A stretch of 64,000 nt of DNA from Tretioscincus oriximinensis (GCA_022410635.1 JAJVDF010000016.1:2926889-2990888), one strand, 5' to 3'. Numbered from the stretch's first letter, positions 9,391 to 20,528 are shown. Notes: generated by a model not told the origin, from the letters alone. Made by a program: numbers and translations.

Positions 9391-9891
9391 TAAGGTCACC
9401 TCCCTGTAACAATCTTGGAAAAATCTGGAGGAATCTGACTGGGACGGATGGAGTCAATTATGTGTCAATTATCTCAAGTCCAGGAAGCTGGAAGTCTTCT
9501 CTGTGAAGGCAGCCTCCCAGCAGGTGACCCAGTCTCCTCCTTGACAGATTGTGCAAGTATGATTCTTGTTCGTTTTTCCAACCTGCACCTTTCTGGGTAC
9601 ATTTCCCCTTTGCTTAGGATATGTCCAATGTGTAACAAGCCTTTATCTGATCTCCATTGTAATGGGAAAAAAATGGCCAGACCTCTTGCCTACTGTCTCT
9701 GATGACCTGCTTTTGAGAAACGCTGAGAACAAGATCAGGATGTGCAAGAAGAAATCAAAGGGCCCTCTAGTTTTCCATCTGCTGCAACATCTGCAATTGA
9801 TTTCACTTCAAAGGTTTGATCCAATTGCATATTTAAATAACAATTTGTTTATTCACTTAGAATTCAAGGCCATGTACAAGACGAATAAACG

Positions 9892-9970
9892 TGGCCTAAA
9901 TTTTAATCCAGCTCCAATCCACTTTCAGTATAAGAGAACATGTCAGCAAAGTGGAAGCTGTTTTCTTTTG
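9892..9970. mobile_element. FB-5-type single arm
   Basis: GTGGCCTAAATTTTAATCCA, then TCCAATCCACTTTCAG and a CAGCAAAGTGG block, related to 6402 and 45668. Confidence 0.35.
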
Positions 9971-10052
9971 GTATTCAGAAAACCCACCTAGGGTTTATAG
10001 CTAATGAGAAAGAAAATTATTATTTACTTTTTTAGTATTCACAATTACTAAA

Positions 10053-10245
10053 GAGGCACAAATGGCGCAGAGGTTAAGAGATGGTCTTTCATTCGAGAGA
10101 TCCGTTCTCAAAGCCCTGTGTCTGCTGTGGAGAAGAGTGAGCGCACTCTACTGGCTTCAGCTTCAGCCAACTCAGCTGTTTGAAAGCAAGTAATTGTAAC
10201 TAGATTAAAGAGCACCAAGACAATGTGGTAGGGAAGATAGAACAG
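10053..10245 (+). mobile_element. SINE A, outer copy, 5' part (split by another SINE)
   Basis: Diverged head (GGCACAAATGGCGCAGAGGT) with a degraded B-box, then the body up to GGTAGGGAAGATAGAACAG. It breaks at 10245 and continues at 10573. Confidence 0.75.
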
Positions 10246-10572
10246 ATAGAAGAAGAAGAAGAAGAAGAAGAAGAAGAAGAACTGGGTTCTTATACCCCGC
10301 TTTTCTCACCTTTCAAAGGGACTCAGAACACCTTCAAGGGTATTTTGCCCGAAGGCTGACATTCTATCTTCCCCACCAGGCTATGGTGGTTCCCATGTAT
10401 CTACTTGCAGTCAGTTGCAATTTCTTGCAATTCTTGCTTTCGAATAGCTGGGTTGGCTAGAGCTATAGACTAGTGGAAGGTGCTCACCCCTCCCCACGTC
10501 CCACACAGGGCTTCGAAACCCCATCTCCCAGCTGAGAGGCGGATTCCTTAGCAACTGAGCTATCCGTGCCTG
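10246..10572 (-). mobile_element. SINE A, full length, inserted in SINE A
   Basis: Complete reverse copy: GAA tail, CTGGGTTCTTATACCCCGCT, body, CTAGTGGAAGGTGCTCACCC, B-box GGGCTTCGAAACCCC, then A-box and head CTGAGCTATCCGTGCCTG. The head looks tRNA-derived but sits in a dispersed repeat, so it is not a functional tRNA gene. Confidence 0.85.
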
Positions 10573-10663
10573 CCTTTGGGCAAATATTAACCTTGTAAGC
10601 CACTCTTGAGTGCATTTGGGTGAAAAGGGCAGGGTATAAAAACCAGATTTTTCTTCTTCATTG
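10573..10663 (+). mobile_element. SINE A, outer copy, 3' part
   Basis: CCTTTGGGCAAATATTAACC, then TTGTAAGCCACTCTTGAG and a TATAAAAACCAG...TTCTTCTTC tail. It continues the SINE interrupted at 10245. Confidence 0.75.
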
Positions 10664-10734
10664 TCTTCTCCTCCTTCTCTGCTATGTTTTTTACATTTTG
10701 AAAATGAATTGCAGTTGGATGAAAATTTAAGAGA

Positions 10735-10830
10735 AAGAGCCATGTTAGTTCAGAAAGCATCTGAAGAAGTAAACATGTCTATGAAATGTCATGCCCCCTA
10801 CCTTTCTCTTGTTAGTCTACAAGCTCCCCT
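10735..10830 (+). mobile_element. Fragment of hammerhead-like inverted-repeat element
   Basis: AGCCATGTTAGTTCAGAAAG, then CATCTGAAGAAGTAAACATG, then TCTATGAAATGTCATGCC and a diverged GTTAGTCTACAAGC end. The stem sequence has mutated (TAAACATGTCTA). Confidence 0.55.
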
Positions 10831-11161
10831 AGCTGAACATTAAAATGTAACTTTGGCCAGGGATATACTTTATTAATAGAGCCCTGGTGCCTTTCCTTCT
10901 TCAGACTTGTTCGAGATTGGCAGAACACAGGATTACTTACAACTATTACAAATATTTATGAAATGCGCTGTACTCATTATACCATAAGCACAATTCCAGT
11001 GCAACTTAGTGCCCTTTAAAGCCAGGTGCAATGAAAGCAAAAGGAGGAGATGAGAGAAGATAAGAACCATCAGGAACCTAGGAAAACCTCAGGAGGCAGC
11101 AAAGGACAGAAAGGCTTGGCATGCTGTGGTCCATGGAGTCACAAAGGCCGTGCCTTTTAAG

Positions 11162-11455
11162 CAGGCACGAATGGCTCAGCCGCTAAGGAAATGGTCTCTC
11201 ATCTGGGAGATCGGGTTTCGAAGCCCTGTGTCGGGTATAGTAAGCACCTTCCACTTCCCTGTAGCTCTAGCCAGCCCAGCTATTTGAAAGCAAGAATTGC
11301 AAGAAATTATAACTGACTGCAACTAGATACATGGGAACCACCACAGCCTGGTGGGGAAAATAGAATGTAAGCCTTCGAGCAAAATACCCTTATAAGCCAC
11401 TTTGATTCCCTTTGCAAGGTGAGAAAAGTGGGGTATAAGAACCCAGTTCTTCTAC
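11162..11455 (+). mobile_element. SINE A, full length
   Basis: Head GGCACGAATGGCTCAGCCGC, B-box GGGTTTCGAAGCCC, body ATTGCAAGAAATTATAACTG, tail AAGTGGGGTATAAGAACCCA and TTCTTCT. Confidence 0.85.
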
Positions 11456-11910
11456 TTTAAACTCTCTTCCGTCCCAGGTCCAAATTCATTCTTCTGAAGA
11501 AGGTTTAAAAATTAAGGTGTGACCAGGGCTATAGAATCAGGCAAGACTGAATGACTGAACAATAGCAACAATGAATCGAGTAAAGCTTGTTTTGGAGACA
11601 CATGCAAATGACATGTCACAGAAGATCCATTCAATTCTTTATCAGCTGGCATTTACGTGGGTGGATAAAAGGTTCTAATAAGGAGTTCTAATATTCCTTA
11701 CAGCACAAGATCTGAAACCCAGGGATCACTGGCTCCTTCAGATATATAAAGGCAGAAGTTCAGGGGATCCTTGAATGAGTCATGTTTATGAAATGCTTGC
11801 ACTACGTCATTATAGTAAGGTATTTTAACAAGAAGTCCTGGATTACAACACAACTTCCTTAACACTTAATGATGATCCATCGTTTGCAAAATACATACGG
11901 TAGATGGAAA

Positions 11911-12100
11911 AAGAAGAAGAAGAACTTGGTTCTTATACCCCGCTTTTCTCACCTTTCAAAGGGACTCAAAGCGGCTTACAAGGATATATTTTTGCCCGAA
12001 GGCTTCCATTCTATCTTCCCCACCAGGCTATGGTGGTTCCCATGTATCTACTTGCAATCAGTTGCAATTTCTTGCAATTCATGCTTTTTGAATAGCTGGA
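11911..12100 (-). mobile_element. SINE A, 5'-truncated
   Basis: Reverse copy with short GAA tail, TTGGTTCTTATACCCCGCTT and body, ending at GAATAGCTGG. The tRNA-like head is missing. Confidence 0.85.
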
Positions 12101-12116
12101 AGGTATTTTACATAAT

Positions 12117-12390
12117 ACTAGTAGAATTACCATTTGTCACGATAATGCAACAGGCTCTAGACTTGCTCCTTCTTGCTCCCATCCATGCTTCCAGCCACTT
12201 CCTCCCTCCTTTGCCCCTTCCATCCTCCTTTCATTTGCCGTTTCTTTGTTTCATTCCTTCTTTCTTCCTATTTTCCTTTCTTTCCTTTCTATCTTTCCTC
12301 CTTTATTTTTCATCTATATCTTCCTTCCCTTTCATCATTCAACCATTTCTTCCTTCATTCTTCTTTTTCTTCCTTCCTTTCCCTTCCAGG
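12117..12390 (-). repeat. Purine-rich ACTAG repeat, reverse copy
   Basis: Starts ACTAGTAGAATTACCATTTG, then ATAATGCAACAGGCTCTAG. A long pyrimidine-rich body follows (purine-rich on the minus strand) that aligns with the copy at 4480-4633. The 213-aa open frame here only reflects this composition. Confidence 0.5.
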
Positions 12391-13064
12391 ACTGGCCCCA
12401 ATACTGAACCCTTCCACTTCTCCCATCTTTCCACCCAGAGAACTGTTTTCTGTCTTTCTGTTTTCTGTTCTTTAAAAAAATTCAAAGAGGTGTACAGAAA
12501 TAAACATTAATGACAAGGGAATGAGTTGTCCAAAATAACTACTGTTTAATAACATATGAACTTTCAGCATAATGAGTGACTTAAAGAAAAAATATTTACA
12601 TGACATCTGAAAGCTTAATTTTAAACACTTCATGAATTTTGATGCAGAGGGCACTGCAGAAGGTGGGTGTTATTGCGCAACATTTGTTTGTTCACTGTTT
12701 GTCAACAGTACTGAGTAGGAAATTTTTATTTGAACTTTCTTATTACTCATCGTAAAGCAAATATTTAGTTCTTCAAGGCAAGAAACTTGACTTTTTTTCT
12801 CCCACCACTTTAATCACATCATCACTTCAGACCATTTTTTGCTTGTCTTCTTATTCAACAGCCCAGACCTAATTTCCTTTTTTTTTTCTGCACTAAATTC
12901 AATTTTTTGGGATTTAATCCAGAAAAAATAAGTTTTTAGTTCAGAAAAAACATCATAAGTGAAATTAAGACGTGGGCTGTCAAAACGGAAAACAAGTTAA
13001 GGATGGTCTCAAAGCAAAGGTTGATAATTGCTTCAGTAATCCCCACACTTTGAGACTGGAGATT

Positions 13065-13765
13065 TAGGGTGCGGTCACACGGCTATTTTATTCCTCAGTC
13101 GGTGCAAGATGACGGAGATTCTGTCACACGTGTTAAGCGTGTTTCAGCAGTTGTCTCGCAATAAATGCCATTTATTCCAGAATAGACTATTGCTGGGATT
13201 TTCAGGCATTATTGCTGAGAACCTCCAACATCTCGCAGCACCTCTGTCATCTCGTAACCGACCCCATTCCTCTCCCATGTGAACACATTAGTGCGAGAGA
13301 CAGGAGGGGAGAGATGAGAGGGAAGCACCACCTCCTTGCTTCAGCGGTGAAATCTGCCCGCCTTTTCCTAAGCCCAGCCAGCCCTTTGCCTGTTTTGGGG
13401 GGCTGCTGCCCAGAGATTGGCTTGGCAAAGTGACGAGCAGGACATCGCTGTCAAATGGTTCAGCTGAGGCAAGGAGGAGGAGGTGGGGAATTTGACAGGG
13501 CGTCTCAATCCTGCTCGTTGCTTCGCAGAGCNGATCTCCAGGCAGCAGCCCCTGAAAGCAGGCGGAGGGCTGGCTGGAAGGAGGGTACAGCTGAAGCAAC
13601 ATGGCAGAGCTGGCTGCGTATCACGAGAATTCAAGTATACGTGTGCAGAGACATGCTATCGTTTATTCNGGAATATAGCTTCATGGTGTGNACAGACACT
13701 CCATTGCTATATTCCGGAATATAGCTTTATTCCGGTTTTTAGCTCGTCGTGTGAACCCAGCCTAA
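13065..13765. mobile_element. Non-autonomous DNA transposon, 701 bp
   Basis: Ends TAGGGTGCGGTCACACGGC and GTCGTGTGAACCCAGCCTA are imperfect inverted repeats. Inside are TGCCATTTATTCCAGAATAG and GCTATATTCCGGAATATAGC, both shared with 15268-16248 and 39592-40030. No transposase remains. The interior (13290-13600) is GC-rich and differs from the other copies. Superfamily uncertain, possibly hAT. Confidence 0.6.
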
Positions 13766-13917
13766 TCCAAATAACAGAAAAAGAGCATTTGCATTGCTAA
13801 TTTTTAGACTAGTCCCGAAGCATTCCAAAAGCATTCTTAAATTTACCTTAAAGTTAACCTTGTTTGATCATCTTTTACATTGGCCTCAATCATGCCTTCT
13901 TTCTAGAAAATGCAAAT

Positions 13918-14020
13918 GGAATGGAAGCCTTCGGGCAAAATACCCTTGTAAGCCGCTTTGAGTCCCTTTGAAAGGTGAGAAAAAGTGGGGTATAAGAACC
14001 CAGTTCTTCTTCTTCTTCCA
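13918..14020 (+). mobile_element. SINE A, 3' end only
   Basis: ATGGAATGGAAGCCTTCGGG, then CCTTGTAAGCCGCTTTGAGT and a TTCTTCTTCTTC tail. Strongly 5'-truncated. Confidence 0.8.
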
Positions 14021-14451
14021 AGCGGGACTGATCTTCAGGGACTACTCCAGACAAATTCACCCAGCATTCCATCTTGCATTTATATAGTTGAAGGCTCTTT
14101 CTGCTAGAGTCTTCACCAAGTTTTGAAAACATTTCCCCCTAAAATTGTGTTAAGGACCATGCATTGTTTCAGATTGTATGGACATATAGATACAATGGAA
14201 TAGATTTGACTATCATTATTAGAAAAGCGAAGTAGATGTTCACAAACATATATCTCTGGTTAATGATGTTTCAAAGAGATATCACAATGGCTGTAAAAGA
14301 AAAGAGAGAAGATGTTGCAATGGGGCAGTCAAAGTCCAGACTTCAACCCTTAAGATTGCTCTGCATAGATCAATACCTGCAAACTTCAATGAAATGAAGC
14401 AACATTGAAAAGAAGAGTGGAGCAAAATTCCCCCAGAATGATATGAGAGAC

Positions 14452-14620
14452 TAAGGACCTGTCCACACAGACTCTTATCCTGGGCTGTCCCTCAGAGTAG
14501 GAACCTGCCAACCACATGCTAGTATAGACTATGGCAGGCCCTGAATAGGTCCTGCTATTGTCCATACTGGCAAGTATACGGCCAAGCTCTGTCCAGAGAT
14601 GTTACTCTGGAATAAGGCTT
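14452..14620. mobile_element. Foldback element FB-3
   Basis: TAAGGACCTGTCCACACAGA, then CTTATCCTGGGCTGTCCCTC on the left and ATGTTACTCTGGAATAAGGC on the right. The centre includes AGTATAGACTATGGCAGGCC, shared with 4692. Confidence 0.55.
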
Positions 14621-15267
14621 CAAGTTATTGCTGTTTCAACAGGACAGATTTAATTTTTCACACACTGCTTCTGCATTTTGTTGAATAAATGATAACACTG
14701 TTTACTTTGCCATGTGTTGCTGGTCATCTGTCACTGTGTTCACCTAATTTTGAGAAANTTCTAAGAACTAAATGCTTTTTTCTTGTACATCGGTATGTAA
14801 AACCGTAGAATTCAAAGAGGCTGTAGTTTTTCCTCATGTCTGTAAACTCTTTTTGATTTTCGTTGCTGTTCTTTTCAGTACATGAAACAGTACATGAAGA
14901 CAATGAATGTGTGTACAAGTAACAGCCTCTGCAATTCTTCAACAAACTTTCATCACTCTTTATCTCCTACCTTGTCTGCAGTAAGACTCATCAACCAGGT
15001 TAGGACTGGAAACAGAGAAAAGAGATAAATGATTACATTTGAATGTGACTTTGAAGTTGATGCCTTTAGTGAATATTCTTGTAATCTGAACCTTCAGGAT
15101 CTGATAACTATGGTACAACTGCTGCCTGGGCATGTTTACTCACAAGTGAATCCTACTGATAGCAAGCATGTTTTTAGGCTCGGAGCCTGCCATGGCTGTA
15201 AGCTGTATGCAATACAGTGGGTTTACTTGTTTTACATGGAGAACAAATTTAAAAATGCCCACAGAGG
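14621..15267. other. No recognisable feature
   Basis: Unclassified. The open frame at 15029-15349 has no recognisable domain and runs into the transposon that follows. Confidence 0.4.
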
Positions 15268-16248
15268 CTGCATGCACATGATGTTTTTCTACCTCATTGG
15301 TAACACAATCAGGAAGTCTCGGGCACAAGTGCTAGGCGCTTTTCAGTAGTTGACCTGCAGTAAATGCCATTTTTCCTGTAATAAACTATTGCTCAGATAT
15401 TCAGGCATCGTTGCGGAAAACTCCCGTACTCTTGTGACTGTATCCATGTGCACAGATTAGATGTGAGATGTTAATCAAGAACGCAGCAGTTGCTTCTATT
15501 GGCTGTTGTGAGAAAAAATAATAATATTGGACTGCACTGTGACAAGATCAATGAGCGAAATTATGGTCATGGAATATACATGTTTGGTGTGCACGGACAC
15601 ATCATTGTTATATTCCGGATTATAGCATTGCAGCAGTTTTTAAGTCATCATGTGTATCCAGTGCTTTTTTTCCAGAACAAAAGGTGCCGGTACTAAGACC
15701 GGCGGCGGCGGTGGGGGTGGGGTGGGGCGGCGGCGACCTCTGATAACGCCACACCCCCCTCGCCGGCAGCTGACGCAGCAGTACCGGCACCTTTTATTTA
15801 GGNGGGGGNGGAGGNGGGNGGGGGGGTGGGGGAGCGGAGGCAGCCGCCGCCGCTCATTCCCGCCCCCCCGCCGCTGCCGCTGCCACCNCCGCCCCCGCTA
15901 ACTCCGCCCCCCCGCCTAAATAAAAGGTGTCAGTACTGCGGCATTAGCCGCCGGCGAGGGGGGCGTGGCGTTATCAGAGGCCGATAATGCTGCCGCCTCC
16001 GATAACGCCACGCCCCCCTCGCCGGCGGCTAACGCAGCAGTACCGGCATCTTTTATTTAGGCGGGGGGGCCAGGGGAGCGGAGGCGGCCGCCGCCACTCA
16101 TTCCCGCGCCCCCCGCCGCTGCCGCTGCCACCCCCCCCTAACTCTGCCCCCCCCCGCACCCCCCGCACCCCCCCCCGCCTAAATAAAAGGTGCCGGAACT
16201 GAGTTCCGGCACGTTCCGTCACAAAAAAAGCCCTGTGTGTATCTAGCC
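15268..16248. mobile_element. DNA transposon copy split by a hAT element
   Basis: Left end GGCTGCATGCACATGATG, shared TGCCATTTTTCCTG and GTTATATTCCGGATTATAGC, and right end GTCATCATGTGTATC...TAGCC. It aligns with 39592-40030 once the 577-bp insertion at 15659-16235 and one copy of its 8-bp duplication are removed. Confidence 0.6.
15659..16235. mobile_element. CpG-rich hAT non-autonomous element, complete
   Basis: Left end CAGTGCTTTTTTTCCAG and right end CACAAAAAAAGCCCTG, flanked by a perfect 8-bp duplication TGTGTATC (15651-15658 and 16236-16243), the target size of the hAT superfamily. The interior has inverted GC-rich units joined by AAATAAAAGGTGCCGG or its complement, plus CCTCTGATAACGCCAC units. 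Two ends of similar type occur at 4143. Confidence 0.85.
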
Positions 16249-16714
16249 AGAATAACAGATTAATGATTGGAAATGCAATCTGAGCATCCTGTTCCAAATG
16301 TTCACTTCGGTTTTTGCCTTGGCAAATGTGTGGCTGGTATGAAACATGAACATTTGTAATGGACTATTCGATACCTATCAGCTGATGCAGTAGTGCTTGA
16401 AAGTGTGTAAATGCTTCATGTTTCTGCTTAAATATGGCCCCAAACTACATTGGATTTTTAGAAAGTCTTAAAAGTAGATAAAGAGAACCAAATCAAATAA
16501 ATATTTGACTTGGTCATTTATTCTGTGTGGAAAATGATACAAAACCACATCTCTGTAGCAAAAGTATTGTGAACCTTTAGGATGTGAAATTAGAGTAAGT
16601 TGTTTTCAGCCAATAGGTGACAACCAGGTGTGAGTGGACAATGTGTTGGATTTAAGCAACAGGGATCTATCAAACTCTGATCGTCACAACACATATTAGT
16701 AGANGTTTATTAGG

Positions 16715-16915
16715 TACGGTGAGGCATGGTACAGAAATTAAGAACAGTCCTTTCAACAGAGAGGTCATTCGTCCAAGGCCCATGTGTCTGTNGTAGAGAG
16801 GGGTGAGTCCTTAACTTCAGCCAACCTAGCTGTTCGAAAGTAGGTACCATCATCTCAATGTGATGGGGAAGATTGAATATAAGTCTTTGNGTGAAAAATG
16901 GCTTGTAGGTCCCTT
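16715..16915 (+). mobile_element. SINE A, diverged, inside Tc1-like element
   Basis: Degraded head (GAGGCATGGTACAGAAATTA), remnant AGAGAGGGGTGAGTCC, body TAGCTGTTCGAAAGTAG and tail GGCTTGTAGGTCCCTTTGAG. The Tc1 sequence resumes at ATNTCAGAAAAAG. Confidence 0.6.
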
Positions 16916-16980
16916 TGAGGATNTCAGAAAAAGAATTGTTGATGTTCACCAGGTTGGAAAAGATTACAAAGTCATTAATA

Positions 16981-17283
16981 GAAGAAGAAGAAGAACTTGG
17001 TTCTTATACCCTGCTTTTCTCACCTTTCAAAGGGACTTAACGCGGNTTACAAGGATATATTTTGCCCGAAGGCTGACATTCTATCTTCCCCACCAGGCTT
17101 TGGTGGTTCCCATGTATCTACTTGCAGTCAGTTGCAATTTCTTGCAATTCATGCTTTCGAATAGCTGGGTTGGCTAGAGCTACAGGCTAGTGGAAGGTGC
17201 TCACTCCTCCCCACGCAGNGCTTGGAAACCCCATCTCCCAGGCGAGAGATGAATTCCTAAGCGACTGAGCTATCTGTGCCTTA
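16981..17283 (-). mobile_element. SINE A, full length, inside Tc1-like element
   Basis: Reverse copy from the GAA tail to the head (GACTGAGCTATCTGTGCC). TTAATA occurs on both sides (before 16981 and after the head), a short target duplication inside the transposase region. Confidence 0.88.
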
Positions 17284-17327
17284 ATAAAGAGTTTTGACTA
17301 CACCAATCCACAATTAGACAGACTGTG

Positions 17328-17643
17328 TTAGGGGTGCCATATGTCCTGGAAAGCCGGGAATGTCACGGATTTGCGGGCAAGAATATTGTCCTGTCCAGGT
17401 TTAGTAAAACTAAGTAAAAATCTAGGATTTGTAAATTCCCCCATGCATAAGGCAAAGGAGAATTGCAGGACATGGCTGACGGCAGTAGGAGCAGGTCAGC
17501 TGCACTCCAAAATCTTCCTGGGTCCTGGAAAGACCCTTGGAGCATGCCATAGCTGCTGCTCCTTTGCTCTCTCTCTCTCTCTCTGTGTAGGTGTGTATGT
17601 GGGCGTGTCCCGGTTTTGGACATTTTGATTATGGCAACCCTAA
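17328..17643. mobile_element. 316-bp inverted-terminal element inside Tc1-like element
   Basis: Ends TTAGGGGTGCCATATGTC and ATTATGGCAACCCTAA are inverted repeats. ACTGTG flanks both sides (17322-17327 and 17644-17649), so the Tc1 reading CAGACTGTGCACAAATGG is restored when it is removed. A CT run lies at 17567-17585. Superfamily not recognised. Confidence 0.65.
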
Positions 17644-17964
17644 ACTGTGCACAAATGGAGGGAATTCAAGACCACCACCACCCTTTCCAGAAGTGGTTAA
17701 CCAACAAATATCACACCAAGAGCAAGGTATATAATACTCTGTGAGGTCACAAAGGAGTTCCAGGTTACCTCTAAACAACTAAAGGCCTTTCTCACATTAG
17801 CTAACGTTCATAAATTCACCATCAGGAGGATATTTAACAACAGTGGTGTGTGTGGCAGGAGTGCAAGGAGAAAGCTGCTTTCTTGCAGTAGATGGTCATT
17901 GCTGCCCAACTGCAGTTTGCTACAGATCATCTTGACAAGCCAAAAGGATGTTGATGCATCTATT

Positions 17965-18110
17965 TCTCCTAGTCTTTAATTGAAGAAATGCCTTTTTCTT
18001 CCCCAGCTTCAGATACGGTTTTTAAATGTCAATTTTGTATTTTTGCTTTTATTGTAGGTCATCCTGAGACCTTCAGATATAGGGCAGGTTATAAGTATAA
18101 ATAAATATTG
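17965..18110 (+). mobile_element. L2-type LINE 3' end inside Tc1-like element
   Basis: Ends TTTATTGTAGGTCATCCTGA, then GACCTTCAGATATAGGGCAG and TATAAGTATAAATAAATA, the L2-like 3' terminus seen at 24293 in reverse. Confidence 0.55.
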
Positions 18111-18185
18111 GATCAATATTTTGTGCACTGATGAGACCAAAATATTTATTTATTCAAATGAGAAGAGCTATGTTTGGAGAATGAA

Positions 18186-18489
18186 AAACCACCACAGGCT
18201 GATGGGGAAGATAGAATGGAAGCCTTCGGGCGAAATATATCCTTGTAAGCCACTTTGGGTCCCTTTGAAAGGTGAGAAAAGCGGGTTATAAGAATCAAGT
18301 TCTTCTTCTTCTTCTTCTTCTTCTTCTTCTTCTTCTTCTTCTTCTTCTTCTTCTTCTTCTTCTTCTTCTTCTTCTTCTTCTTCTTCTTCTTCTTNNNNNN
18401 NNNNNNNNNNNNNNNNNNNNNNNNNNNNNNNNNNNNNNNNNNNNNNNNNNNNNNNNNNNNNNNNNNNNNNNNNNNNNNNNNNNNNNNNN
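18186..18489 (+). mobile_element. SINE A 3' half with (TTC)n tail and assembly gap
   Basis: AACCACCACAGGCTGATGGG to AAGCGGGTTATAAGAATCAA, then pure TTC from 18300 to 18394, then N to 18489. The Tc1-like sequence resumes immediately after the gap, so the tract or an associated deletion has removed part of the transposase. Confidence 0.85.
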
Positions 18490-18942
18490 CCAAAGCATAC
18501 AAGTCTTTCTATCAAAGGATGGCTAAAGAAGAACGATGTTAAACCCTTGAAACAATCCTGAAGAAATGTTGTGGAAAGACCAGAAGCAAGCAATTTGTTG
18601 GAGGAAATCTTCCAATATAACAAAGTTAAAGCTGTTTTGGACAAAGGAATGGGCTAACATTCCTCTAAGCTGATGTGTGGGACTAATCAACAGTTACTTG
18701 AAATGTTTAGAAGCACAGAAGGATCACACTAGATGCCAAAAGCAAAGATTCACACATTTTTGCCACTACAGACATGTGATTTTGTATCATTTCCCACAAA
18801 GAATAAATGATCAAATCTACTATTTCAAAATTCATTGATTTATCTACTTTAGGACTTGTGTTGAAATGTGATGTAGTTTTAGGTCACGTAGATACAGAAA
18901 CATGGAAAATTCTGAAGAGTTCATAAACTTTTATGCACCTGA

Positions 18943-20298
18943 TGTGCTTTTATTATTGCAGGATATTTGTTTAGGAAGTGTTGTCTCAGATATTGCCGGC
19001 ATTCTTATTTTTCAAGGCACAGAGACAAGCAGAATTCCAACAAACTCCACATACCCCCTGCCCCTGAAGCACCATGATGTTTTATCAAAAATAATATTTT
19101 TGCTTATCTAGTTTTTGCATACATCTGGATTTCAAACTAAGGTTTCAAAACAAGAATTTCTAACCTTTGAGTAATTCCTTAAAATCTAGTATTCTTATCA
19201 TAGAAAGAAATTGCTGGTCACTTGGCAATGCTGTGAAATTACCCTTTCCTTTCCTTCTGGTTGGCACAGATACAGTATACTAAAACGATGTCTAGTATTG
19301 CACAAAACTATTTCACTCTATTACAAATACCATGGTAAAGCTATGCTTTGAAGTAGCAACAGCATTGCAATGCAGTTTCCGGTACTGTAAAAGATTTAGC
19401 GGTGCCTTGTATATAACAATTCATGTTGATTTTTAACTCTTTAAAATATTTGGATGAACTTCAGGGCCAGAGCCAGCCTGAAGTAGTTCCATTGCTTGAA
19501 CAGCACTGTGCTAGATTATGCCTTTTTGAATCGGCAGACCTGGCTAGTCTAGACCTACTGATTCATACAGCAAAGAGGTGTGTGCAGAGAGTTCCAAAGA
19601 GTCCTGTTTTATCTTGAAAGATTGCATTGTAGATTAAGGTTCATGGACTTCAGGTATGAAATCATTCCTATGGTGGGAACCAGCAGGGGGCAGGCAGCTC
19701 TATTGGTTTGCCTTTCTTGGAGGGAGGCATGGGATTTCAGTGCCTCTACCTGAGTCCCCTTTGCTATTTTCATCCATGCTGCCTCTGACTGCCTGGAAAG
19801 AGTGCTGAGAGCCCCAGAGGTTATCAGCTGCTACCAAATGGCATCTCAAATGGTTCGTAGAGGCATATTATAGTCTTAAGTGGAGACATGGCCTATGGCA
19901 GACATATAAAAACACTTAGAACTGGCTGGTCTGGTTTTGTTATGACTGTTGCACGTGGTTATGTGAATACTACAAAATTGCAAACAGACTTCTTTTTGTT
20001 TTCATTTAATTTGCTATGCTAATCATGTATCCAAACTTTGCATATAAAAGTCATTCTTCTATTTCACAACTTCTGGCTTGGAATTCAAAAGAAGTGCATG
20101 GTTGATATTCTGAGGAAAAAATCTTGCGCACTTCTTGTTCTATTGAGGACACTGAACTCTGCAACACTGCCAACAATTTCCCATGTACAGACTATAGAAT
20201 AATTCTGAGGAGCAGAATGGAACTTTTATGGCTACTCTTGATCATGGGACTGAACAGGACTTTGCCAATGATATCAAAAATGCTGAGAGATCCAGTTG
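18943..20298. other. No recognisable feature
   Basis: About 1.35 kb of apparently unique intergenic sequence with only short frames. No recognised repeat ends. Confidence 0.4.
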
Positions 20299-20299
20299 A

Positions 20300-20528
20300 G
20301 AGCCTGTTCGGTGTAGTGGTAGTCTCTAAGTTCAAATCCCCACTCCTCCATGAAAACCAGCTGGGTGACCTTGGGCCAGTCACAGTTCTTTAGAACTCTC
20401 TCAGCCCCATTACCTCACAGGGTGTCTATTGTGGAGAAAGCAACAAAAGGTATGTATGCCATCCTTTGGTTGGTCGCTCTGATATCTTCGGGTATAGGGC
20501 AGATATAAGTACAAATAAATAAATAAAA
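20300..20528 (+). mobile_element. SINE B, nearly full length
   Basis: Damaged A-box GGTGTAGTGGTAGTCTC, then AACCAGCTGGGTGACCTTGG, TTTAGAACTCTCTCAGCCCC, and an L2-like tail GATATCTTCGGGTATAGGGC plus (AAAT)n. Confidence 0.85.

Larger units (their letters stand above)
16388..18942 (+). pseudogene. Tc1-like transposon with broken transposase
   Basis: Inverted ends: GTGCTTGAAAGTGTGTAAAT on the left, and TTCATAAACTTTTATGCACC on the right. AATGATACAAAACCACAT on the left mirrors ATGTGATTTTGTATCATT on the right. Pieces of the transposase can be read in order: RKRIVDVHQVGKDYKVIN (16925-16980), LHQSTIRQTV (about 17297-17327), KWREFKTTTTL and EVTKEFQVTSKQLKAFLTLA (17650-17810), DETKIFIYSNEKSYVWR (18130-18180) and FLSKDGWLKKNDV (18505-18540). 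Together they cover the DNA-binding and DDE regions of Tc1 family transposases. Frame changes, stops and five insertions make it inactive. Confidence 0.88.

Noticed and set aside
11162..11230. Functional tRNA genes in the SINE A heads
   Set aside because: Heads contain A- and B-box-like sequences but are degenerate, recur many times, and continue into a SINE body. They do not form a defensible complete tRNA.
11869..12510. 213-codon Ser/Phe/Leu-rich frame
   Set aside because: Spans a SINE fragment and a pyrimidine-rich repeat body. Low-complexity composition explains the openness.
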